NCBI RefSeq assembly: GCF_042186555.1
Contig: NC_133326.1
Span: 497,144,063-497,208,062, forward strand
DNA length: 64,000 nt
Direction of reading: 5' to 3'
From: Aquarana catesbeiana
Taxonomy: Eukaryota; Chordata; Amphibia; Anura; Ranidae
In this document: positions 33,930 through 42,248 of the stretch, in pieces
Numbering within the stretch: position 1 is the first letter of the stretch
Layout: each line of letters begins with the position of its first letter
Notes under the pieces: generated by a model
The model's input: only the letters and a program-made list of their open reading frames with translations
Told to the model about the DNA's origin: nothing
Database searches by the model: none
Translations under genes and position numbers: made by a program

Positions 33930-34031
33930 ACCACAGTCTGTGACAGTCCTGTTGGGACTGCGGTTGCCGCTCACCTCCCACTGTGCTGCCCGGCCATCAA
34001 CAGGCCATGGACCCAGGGGCTGGGGACCCCT
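33930..34031 (-). mobile_element. Terminal fragment of a hAT-type DNA transposon
   Basis: On the minus strand the end reads AGGGGTCCCCAGCCCCTGGG then GGCCTGTTGATGGCCGGGC and CACAGTGGGAGGTGAGCGGC. I recall very similar ends for vertebrate hAT-Tip100-type repeats (CAGGGGTCCCC start). Only one end was recognised, so size and target duplication are unknown. Confidence 0.5.
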
Positions 34032-34039
34032 ACTTTAGA

Positions 34040-34213
34040 GCAAAGTCTTTCCAGTTTGTGTCAATTGCCCATCTGCAAACTTCGCTGGTGGAGTCTTCCA
34101 CCCGGGCAGCCAACCCTGTTAAAGTGAATGTAACGCAGCCTCTGCTGTAGCTGTGCGTTGAGGATCATCATAAAGTTGAGCCATGGATTCAAAGAATGTT
34201 GCTACTGAATTAA
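34040..34213 (-). pseudogene. Ty3/gypsy gag fragment, downstream part
   Basis: On the minus strand this reads VATFFESMAQLYDDPQRTA then TAEAALHSL, a stop, and a tryptophan-containing WAIDT-like stretch in another frame, matching the capsid region of Ty3/gypsy (sushi-like) retrotransposon Gag. It directly continues the gag part at 38543-38974; the two were separated by the TTAA element at 34214-38538. Gag forms the particle that packages the element RNA. The fragment is truncated at its left by other repeats. Confidence 0.72.
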
Positions 34214-34499
34214 CCACTTCCCGCCCGTCATATAGCAATATGACGGCCGCAAAGTGGTTTCATTATCCTGACTGGACGTCATTTGACATCCAGCAGGTTA
34301 AGCCGCTCACGTGCGCCTGTGGGGGCGTGCAGCGTGGCAATCGGTGGTGTGACAGTATGACACACCGCATTACCGATATCAGTAAAGAGCCTATTATGTA
34401 GGCTCATTACCATGTGATCAGCTGTGTCAAATCACAGCTGGTCACATCGTAAACAGGAAGTGCCATTTATAGGCTTTTCCTCTATTCGCACTGATAAGC

Positions 34500-34795
34500 A
34501 TTGGTGGGTCTGCTTTTATCAGTGCACCACCAGGGATGCCAATCAGTGCCCATTAGAGGTGCCAATCAGAGCCCATTAAACATGCCAATCAGTGCCCATC
34601 AGTAATGCCTGCCAGTGGCTCATCAGTGCTGCCCATCAGTGCCGCCTATAAGTGCCCATCAGTGTGGCCTATCATTGCCACCTACGAATGCTTATCAGTG
34701 CTGCCTATCAATGCTGCATATCAGTGCCACCTATCAGCGCCCAGTGACACCTATTCAGTCAATTTCAGTCTATCCAATTTCAGTCTATCCATATT
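34500..34795 (-). repeat. Minisatellite of CAGTGCCCATCAGTGC type, left block
   Basis: Degenerate copies of ATCAGTGCCCATCAGTGCCG with CCTATA spacers, the reverse complement of the 33333-33700 array. It resumes at 37215 beyond the PLE terminal repeat. Confidence 0.85.
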
Positions 34796-35043
34796 GCCCA
34801 TCAATGCACTTTTGAGCTTGAACTCACCACCAACATATCAGTGAGTATTGCAAATATTCAATGTGCCTTTCTGTATGCCCCTTACCCAGGCATCAGTTAC
34901 TAATCATATGGGAAATTCTCTCTTTTTCCCACTGGATTCCTGATAGCTCTTTACAGCTTTATTGCAGTATTATTGGATTGTTATTATTATCTTCATCTTG
35001 CTATGTAAGTAATGGAAGGGGGGATTGAATCTATACCTATATA

Positions 35044-36633
35044 CAGTGGGGATGGAAAGTATTCAGACTCCCTTAAATTTTTCACTCTTTGTTATATTGC
35101 AGCCATTTGCTAAAATCATCTAAGTTCATTTTTTTTCCTCATTAATGTACACATGGCACCCCATTGACAGAAAAACACAGACTTGTTGACATTTTTGCAG
35201 ATTTATTAAAAAAGAAAAACTGAAATATCACATGGTCCTAAGTATTCAGACCCTTTGCTCAGTATTCAGTAGAAGCACCCTTTTGATCTAATACAGCCAT
35301 GAGTCTTTTTGGGAAAGATGCAACAAGTTTTTCACACCTGGATTTGGGGATCCTCTGCCATTCCTCCTTGCAGATCCTCTCCAGTTCTGTCAGGTTGGAT
35401 GGTAAACGTTGGTGGACAGCCATTTTTAGGTCTCTCCAGAGATGCTCAATTGGGTTTAAGTCAGGGCTCTGGCTGGGCCATTCAAGAACAGTCACAGAGT
35501 TGTTGTGAAGCCACTCCTTCGTTATTTTAGCTGTGTGCTTAAGGTCATTGTCTTGTTGGAAGGTAAACCTTTGGCCCAGCCTGAGCACTCTGGAGAAGGT
35601 TTTCGTCCAGGATATCCCTGTACTTGGCCACATTCATCTTTCCCTCAATTGCAACCAGTTGTCCTGTCCCTGCAGCTGAAAAACACCCCCACAGCATGAT
35701 GCTGCCACCACCATGCTTCACTGTTGGGACTGTATTGGACAGGTGATGAGCAGTGCCTGGTTTTCTCCAAACATACCGCTTAGAATTAAGGCCAAAAAAT
35801 TCTATCTTGGTCTCATCAGACCAGAGAATCTTATTTCTCACCATCTTGGTGTCCTTCGGGTGTTTTTTTTAGCAAACTCCATGCGGGCTTTCATGTGTCT
35901 TGCACTGAGGAAAGGCTTCCTTCGGGCCACTCTGCCAGAAAGCCCCGACTGGTGGAGGGCTGCAGTGATGGTTCACTTTCTACAACTTTCTCCCATCTCC
36001 CGACTGCATCTCTGGAGCTCAGCCACAGTGATCTTTGGGTTCTTCTTTACCTATCTCACCAAGGCTCTTCTCCCCCGATAGCTCAGTTTGGCCGGACGGC
36101 CAGCTTTAGGAAGGGTTATGGTTGTCCCAAACGTCTTCCATTTAAGGATTATGGAGGCCACTGTGCTCTTAGGAACCTTAAGTGCAGCAGATTTTTTTTT
36201 TGTAACCTTGGCCAGATCTGTGCCTTGCCACAATTCTGTCTCTGAGCTCTTCAGGCAGTTCATTTGACCTCATGATTCTCATTTGCTCTGATATGCACTG
36301 TGAGCTGTAAGGTCTTATATATACAGGTGTGTGGCTTTCCTAATCAAGTCCAATCAGTATAATCAAACACAGCTGGACTCAAATGAAGGTGTAGAACCAT
36401 CTCAAGGATGATCAGAAGAAATGGACAGCACCTGAGTTAAATATATGAGTGTCACAGCAAAGGGTCTGAATACATAGGACCATGTGATATTTCAGTTTTT
36501 CTTTTTTAATAAATCTGCAAAAATGTCAACAATTCTGTGTTCTTCTGTCAATATGGGGTGCCATGTCTACATTAATGAGAAAAAAAAAATGAGGAAAAAT
36601 TTAAGGGGGTCTGAATACTTTCCGTCCCCACTG
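35044..36633 (-). mobile_element. Tc1/mariner transposon, 1.6 kb
   Basis: TA at 35042-35043 and 36634-36635 flank inverted ends: CAGTGGGGATGGAAAGTATT on the left and GAATACTTTCCGTCCCCACTG on the right, with the inverted similarity continuing inward for about 190 bases (AATTTTTC, TTGACATTTTTGCAG). It carries a broken Tc1 transposase on the minus strand. Confidence 0.92.
35259..36273 (-). pseudogene. Tc1-like transposase, frameshifted
   Basis: Tc1 transposases carry paired helix-turn-helix domains and a DDE catalytic domain. The probable start is the ATG at 36273 (MRSNELPEEL). The DNA-binding part includes ALKVPKSTVASII (about 36150-36190) and GRPAKLS; the catalytic part includes LWSDETKIEFFG (about 35785-35822, first Asp), QQDNDLKHTAK (35525-35560, second Asp) and SPDLNPIEHLWRDLK (35435-35480, the Glu of DD34E). 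The end is LMAVLDQKGASTEY at 35262. Frame changes occur near 36200, near 35870 and between 35545 and 35633. All three catalytic residues are still encoded but not in one frame. Confidence 0.88.
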
Positions 36634-36930
36634 TACAAGTAAACATATTCTGGGCTATTTGCTATTATTACCTTTCACACTATTATAGCTACCTTGTATG
36701 TCCCCACATCCTGGCAAATATGCCCATTGTGGTTGCTCTCTGTCTGCAAGGGGCCCTGACGGTCATCTGGGGGTTGGTATTGTGGCTTTGATTCCCATGG
36801 TGCAAGTGAGTGGTGATTGTATTGAACTTGCTGTTTGTCTGTATGTGAACATATTTACATGCATATACATATATCATCAACTGTATTATGTACTCTAATT
36901 AAGGTATTTTTTTTTAATATAAATATTCAA

Positions 36931-36973
36931 GCTCCTGAAGAAGCGACGTTGAAGGTCGTGAAACATGTAGAGT
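36931..36973 (+). ncRNA. Hammerhead ribozyme, PLE type
   Basis: Stem I 5' strand GCTC (36931-36934), core CTGAAGA (36935-36941, fits CUGANGA), stem II GCGAC (36943-36947) and GTCGT (36955-36959), GAAA (36960-36963), CATGTA with a GUA cleavage position, stem I 3' strand GAGT (36970-36973). Stem I is short (four pairs including one G-U). Confidence 0.7.
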
Positions 36974-37214
36974 AGAATTGTTTTAAAACAAGGAAGACAA
37001 GTGGAATCCATTCTGAGAGGAGCTTATGTGTGGGCATAGCTTCAATCCTGTCTCACAGGAAGTATTATCTATCACACCCTCCAGAGGAACCACGTTATAG
37101 TCCCACCAACCTTTTGTGACGTTACTAGCTTTGTATTATGTTATGAATTTGAATGTAGATTAATAAAATGTATTACTTTCATATGTGCCTTTAAAGTCCA
37201 TCACCCACTTCAAT

Positions 37215-37400
37215 TCTATCAGTGCCCATCAGTGCCATCTATCAGTGCCGCCTATAAGTGCCCATCAGTGTGGCCTATCAGTGCCCATCAGTGCTGCCTA
37301 CCAGTGCCCATCAGTGCTGCATATTAGTACCTCATCATCCGTGCCCATCAGTGCCACCTCATCAGTGCACATCAGTGCCGCCTTATCAGTGCCCATCAGT
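37215..37400 (-). repeat. Minisatellite of CAGTGCCCATCAGTGC type, right block
   Basis: Continuation of the array at 34500-34795 after the PLE terminal repeat, with units such as ATCAGTGCCCATCAGTGCTG and CCTACCAGTGCCC. Confidence 0.85.
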
Positions 37401-37537
37401 GAAGGAGAACTTTGTTTTTCAAAAAATAAAAACCCAGTGGTGATGAAATAACACCAAAATAAAGTTCTATTTGTGGGAACATAATTATAAAAATTTTGTT
37501 TGGGTACAGTGTCGCATGGTCGGCAATTGTCATTTAA

Positions 37538-38464
37538 CCACTTAAGCCCCGGACCATTTGGCTGGCCAAAGACCAGAGCACTTTTTGCGATTCGGCAGTG
37601 TCGCTTTAACTGACAATTGCGCGGTCGTGCGACGTGGCTCCCAAACAAAACTGACGTCCTTTTTTCCCCACAAATAGAGCTTTTGTTTGGTGGTATTTGA
37701 TCACCTCTGCAGTTTTTATTTTTTGCGCTATAAACAAAAAAGTGCGACAATTTTGAGAAAAAAAGCAATTTTTTAAAACTTTTTGCTATAATCAATATCC
37801 CCAATAAATATATATAAAAAAACTTTTTTCCCTCAGTTTAGGCCGATACGTATTCTTCGACATATTTTTGGTAATAAAAAAAAATCACAATAAGCGTTTA
37901 TTGATTGGTTTGCGCAAAAGTTATAGCGTCTACAAAATAGGGGATAGTTTTATGGCATTTTAATTTTTATTTTTTTACTAGTAATGGCGGTGATCTGCGA
38001 TTTTTATCGGGACTGCGACATTTATACAGCAATCAGTGCTATACAAATGCATTGATTCCTGTGTAAATGACACTGGCAGTGAAGGGGTTAACCACTAGGG
38101 GGCAGTGTAGGGGTTAAGTGTGTCCTAGGGAGTGATTCTAACTGTGGGGGGGAGGGGCTACGCGTGACACATCACTGATCACCGCTCCCGATTACAGGGA
38201 GCGGTGATCAGTGACAGTGTCACTAGGCAGAACGGGGAAATGATTATATTAGCATTTCCCAGTTCTTCAGCTCCGTGAGACGATCGTGGGTATCCCTGCA
38301 GACATCGAGTCCACGGGACCCGCGATCACACTCACGGAGCTTGCGGCAGGGTAACACGCACGCCGCCGGTGGTGCGCACGCTACCACATGGCGGCAAATT
38401 CAAAGGGGTGTACAAGTACGTCAATTTGCGCAGCCGTTTCATTCTGCTGGCGGTCGGCAAGCGG
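37538..38464. mobile_element. Complete TTAA-flanked element, 927 bp
   Basis: Exact TTAA on both sides (37534-37537 and 38465-38468). Ends CCACTTAAGCCCCGG and CGGCAAGCGG. Shared internal blocks: CTGACAATTGCGCGGTCG, CACAAATAGAGCTT, TATAGCGTCTACAAAATAGG, GGTTAACCACTAGGGG and GGGAGCGGTGATCAGTG. No reading frame of note. The TTAA duplication points to mobilisation by a piggyBac-like transposase, which is inference. Confidence 0.85.
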
Positions 38465-38542
38465 TTAAAATGCGACAGCGCTGAAAGCTGAAAATTGACC
38501 TGGGCAGGAAGGGGGGAAAGTGCCCTGTATTGAAGTGGTAAA

Positions 38543-38974
38543 GGACAGGGCTACATTGTTCCAGGAGGTGGTGTGCCCATGACTGGGCCTCATCATTCAG
38601 CAAGAACACAATGAACCCCACCTTTACTGATTCCAATGAGAAAGCCTGAGGTTGCAAAAAAAAGTACAGTTCACACGCTTTTTTAAACACACTAAATTTC
38701 CTGTGATTGTCTAAAAAGCATTTGAGGATTGGCACCCAAGGTTCTGGTGGTGGTATTACCACAGTAGGAATCACAGGTTGAGAGTTCCCAGAAGTGGAGG
38801 CTAGCGCAGTTGCACCTGTAGCTGGGCTACGGCCTGAGGTGGTGGCAGTGGTGGACAGGTTCTGTATCCGTCCCTCGAGCTGAAAATATGCAGATTCTTC
38901 ACAGACTGGGCGAAAATCACAATTTGTTGGCACAGACTCTCTAAAGGAGTAGCACCTCTTTCGGCCTCAGACAT
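38543..38974 (-). pseudogene. Ty3/gypsy gag fragment, start
   Basis: Starts at the ATG at 38974 (MSEAERGATPLESLCQQ), then changes frame near 38930; the second part reads leftward with a serine/threonine-rich stretch, PPPEPWVPILKCFLDN, RKFSVFKKACELYFFLQP, VGFIVFLLNDEAQSWAH and HLLEQCSPVL (38550-38780). These are the capsid-region blocks of gypsy (sushi-like) Gag. Reading continues on the far side of the 34214-38538 insertion. One frameshift near the start; no zinc knuckle or pol is present in the window. Confidence 0.78.
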
Positions 38975-40080
38975 GGATGGATGTTTCTGTCACATACCTT
39001 GGTTGGAGGCTTCCCTTGCGGCTCTGGTCCAAACACTCCTTATGCCCTGTACACACGATCGGACATTGATCGGACATTCCGACAACAAAATCGGATTTTT
39101 TCCGACAGATGTTGGCTCAAACTTGTCTTGCATACACACAGTCGCACAAAGTTGTCGGAAAAACCGATCGTTCTGAACACGTTGGCGTAAAACACGTATG
39201 TCGGGACTATAAACGGGGCAATAGCCAATAGCTTTCGTCTCTTAATTTATTCTGAGCATGCGTGGCACTTTGTGCGTCGGATTTGTCTACACACGATCGG
39301 AATTTAAAGGATTGGATTTTGTTGTCGGAAAATTTTATATCCTGCTCTCAAACTTTGTGTGTCGGAAATTCCGACGGAAAAAGTCCGATGGAACCCACAC
39401 ATGATCAGAATTTTCGACAACACAATCCGATCGCACTTTCTCAGTCGGAAAATCGTGTATACAGGACATTAATGTGGTGACAGAGGAACAAGGCTCAAAA
39501 AAGCACCTATGTTAGTAGCTTGGTTGCAGGTGATGTCCATGGACAGAGACGTAGTCAAGGTGATCCAGGGTCATACACGGTGAGGCAGCAGCGTGGACTG
39601 GAAGCAGGCAGAGCAAGGTTCAGTACCAGGGAAGCAGGCAGAGAATAGTAAGAGGCAAGCCGAGGTCGGTATCCAGAATCCACAGAGCAAGGTCAGCAAT
39701 GGAAGATCAGTCAGCAGGCAGGAACACAGGAACATTGGTCACAGGAAAGCTGAAGAACATCCAGTGATTAGCACACACCAGGATCTCCTTTAAATAGGCA
39801 GCTTGGCACCGAGACGTGTGGACTTACATGCCAATGCGCGCTGGAGCACAGAAATGCGCTTACATGTCAGTGCATGCTTCATATTAGCCTGAGCTCGTCT
39901 GTGTGCTAGTACACAAGCATTAGCTGCACAAAAACAAGCATTAGCTGTGCAAAAACAAGCATTAGCTTCCTGACACATATCTGCCTTCCAGGACCCATCC
40001 CTGGCATCCTGTATAGTATACTTCCCAAAAGGAAAAATCAAACTGCTGTACCTGCTTAAAAAGTGTTAGCAGGAGTTCAG
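38975..40080 (-). mobile_element. Gypsy leader and possible LTR, interrupted by MITE
   Basis: Upstream of the gag start on the minus strand. The part at 39472-39800 has repeated GCAGGCAGAG-type motifs that look like an untranslated leader, and 39800-40080 may be LTR: it includes TTTAAATAGGCAGC (39790-39803) and direct repeats of ACAAAAACAAGCATTAGCTG (39928-39965). A Harbinger MITE interrupts it at 39043. LTR limits and a primer-binding site were not defined. Confidence 0.5.
39043..39468 (+). mobile_element. Harbinger MITE, 426 bp, TTA duplication
   Basis: Exact TTA on both sides (39040-39042 and 39469-39471). The left end TGCCCTGTACACACGATCGG and following 150 bases match the 5' end of the full Harbinger at 53501, and the right 230 bases match its 3' end (AGCATGCGTGGCACTTTGTG occurs here at 39256 and there at 60510). 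It is therefore an internally deleted derivative of that family. Confidence 0.92.
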
Positions 40081-40394
40081 TTTTAAATTGTTATGGTGGC
40101 CGTATATGCTTTAATGTTATCTACTGTATGTGCGATTCGACCAAAATGATCTAATCTGTGAACAATCGAATATCCATAACTTCCTTTCTGACTGATTTAA
40201 ACTTAATTTGTATTGGACTAAATTAATCTGTGTCGATTAGCCAGGGCAGAAAATAATTGACCGGTTGGCGTCAATCACATCATTAAATTGTGGAAACGAG
40301 AGATACGCTCAATAACTAACAATTGTATCTTAGCTATTGATCAAAATCATGTGTGGCATATACATTGAATGGATTGTCAACTAGATTGATTATT
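40081..40394. other. No gene seen; AT-rich sequence
   Basis: No reading frame or defined repeat. Blocks like GATCTAATCTGTG (40149-40161) and ATCAAAATCATGTGTG (40339-40354) hint at a decayed MITE with inverted ends, but the match is too weak to call. Confidence 0.35.
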
Positions 40395-41015
40395 CCTATC
40401 AGAAGAGATGGATCAGAAAAACAACTGAGGGGGGCGCATGCACGGTTTCTGAACATGGCGGATGTGTGATCCTTCGGCTCTGGTTCCTGCCGTTCTTCCG
40501 AGACTCCCGCTGCACGATTCACAGCTCCACGAGCCTCGGGAGTCACCTCACCGAATTCCCCCTACCACAGCGACCGGTGGAGGTAACCCCCTACATGCAC
40601 CACATTCCCAACCACCAGGGTCACTCACCCGACTGACTGCAGACGTCCTGGATGCCAAATTGAACCCCCTGCTTGAAAATATCATAATATCTCACTAGAG
40701 GTGGGGAAGATTGCCCAAGAACTAAGAGGGGAAATTGACCATCTAGGTGAACGTACTGACACACTAGAAACCAAATTTGACGAGTTGGTACAATATGTTC
40801 ATGTTCTGGAAGAGGACAATGCTTATTTAAAACACACTGTCACCCAGATCCAGATGCAACAAGAAGACCTGGAGAACAGGAAACGTAGACAAAATCTACG
40901 ATTTAGAGGGGTGCCTGAAACAGTGGGTGACCAGGATCTGCGCCCTTATCTCCTAAGCTTGTTTAAGACTGTGGCCCCTGACATCCCGGATATTGACTGG
41001 CACCTGGATAGGGCA

Positions 41016-42248
41016 AATAGGGTGAAATGTGCAGCGCTTATGTGATCATATAAACCATGACAAATAATATTAGTACAGAAAACTTGAATAATAAATGATG
41101 TGCTCAAAAATACTCCAAGCAGTCCTCTATTATGACATGTGATGTCTATAAACAGAGTAACTGGACGTGTGATGTCCAAAAAAGAAAAAAGTCAGTGACA
41201 AGCTTCAGTCATGTGTGATGATAATCCTCAACCACATGTGGATATAATATAGTGACAGTCTTTAACTTCAAATAAGTATGATGTAATAACAGTTAATAGT
41301 GGGTCCACCACCAAAGACACCAGAAGCTGCTTACCAGAGGGATTGAACTCAAATAGGTGTACACCTAGTGAGTCAATCAAGCTTTGTGGTATAATATACC
41401 AAGGGGATCAGATGCTCTATCCAGATATGACCTCCAGATGGACCTCCGAACAAGTGTAAGGTATGGATGGACTCAGTAGATATAGGCAATCAGATGATGA
41501 CTTCTAAGTCGAAACGCGTCGGAAGGATATGCTGAGACCACTGTCTTCTTTTATACAAGCGCTTGATTTTACTGCTTAACACATGAGTGTGTTTTCTTTG
41601 CTTTTTATGTATTAAAATTTTCATATGGAGTTACACTATATGCCTTCCTCTTTCTTTTAATTATGGGGCTGACTGCCTATATCTACTGAGTCCATCCATA
41701 CCTTACACTTGTTCGGAGGTCCATCTGGAGGTCATATCTGGATAGAGCATCTGATCCCCTTGGTATATTATACCACAAAGCTTGATTGACTCACTAGGTG
41801 TACACCTATTTGAGTTCAATCCCTCTGGTAAGCAGCTTCTGGTGTCTTTGGTGGTGGACCCACTATTAACTGTTATTACATCATACTTATTTGAAGTTAA
41901 AGACTGTCACTATATTATATCCACATGTGGTTGAGGATTATCATCACACATGACTGAAGCTTGTCACTGACTTTTTTCTTTTTTGGACATCACACGTCCA
42001 GTTACTCTGTTTATAGACATCACATGTCATAATAGAGGACTGCTTGGAGTATTTTTGAGCACATCATTTATTATTCAAGTTTTCTGTACTAATATTATTT
42101 GTCATGGTTTATATGATCACATAAGCGCTGCACATTTCACCCTATTTGTCATTTTTGCAACTTTATCCACTGCTGTGCTGGCTGCTTTAGTTTTTTTTTT
42201 TTTTTTTTTTTGAGACAGCGCGGTATATATTTGTTTATAACTTACAGT
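41016..42248. mobile_element. Palindromic foldback element FB3 in L1-B ORF1
   Basis: A 1.2-kb element with an exact 14-bp target duplication ACCTGGATAGGGCA (41002-41015 and 42249-42262). Left arm about 41016-41485 and right arm about 41675-42145 are inverted copies over their length (for example CAAGCTTCAGTCATGTGTGA on the left and its complement on the right); the spacer holds a hammerhead-like sequence; a one-sided tail with a T-run (42190-42210) completes the right end. No coding sequence. The design matches FB1 and FB2. Confidence 0.85.
41487..41528 (+). ncRNA. Hammerhead-like sequence in FB3 spacer
   Basis: Core reads CAGATGA (41491-41497), one change from CTGATGA; stem II GACTT/AAGTC (41499-41510), GAAA (41511-41514), CGCGTC (41515-41520) with GUC. 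Stem I pairing is poor. Probably a decayed ribozyme. Confidence 0.55.

Larger units (their letters stand above)
34805..37195 (+). mobile_element. Penelope-like terminal repeat fragment, split by Tc1
   Basis: Sequence that interrupts the minisatellite (34795 and 37215) and contains a canonical hammerhead at 36931-36973, followed by AATAAAATGTATTAC near 37161 at its 3' end. A Tc1/mariner element occupies 35044-36633. No reverse transcriptase is seen, so it is a 5'-truncated terminal repeat. The limits are approximate; flanking CCATCAATGCAC and CCATCACCCAC could be a decayed target duplication. Confidence 0.55.
34214..38538. mobile_element. Composite TTAA-flanked element inserted in gypsy gag
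   Basis: TTAA at 34210-34213 on the left and TAAA at 38539-38542 on the right (one change). The left end is CCACTTCCCGCCC and the right end TATTGAAGTGG. Gypsy gag lies directly on both sides and fits together across the TTAA, which supports these limits. Inside are minisatellite blocks, a PLE terminal repeat with a Tc1 element, and another TTAA element (37538-38464). No transposase of its own. Confidence 0.78.

Noticed and set aside
38439..38933. Domesticated gag-like host gene
   Set aside because: The frame is shifted near its start and split by a TTAA insertion, with leader sequence upstream; it is a plain gypsy remnant.
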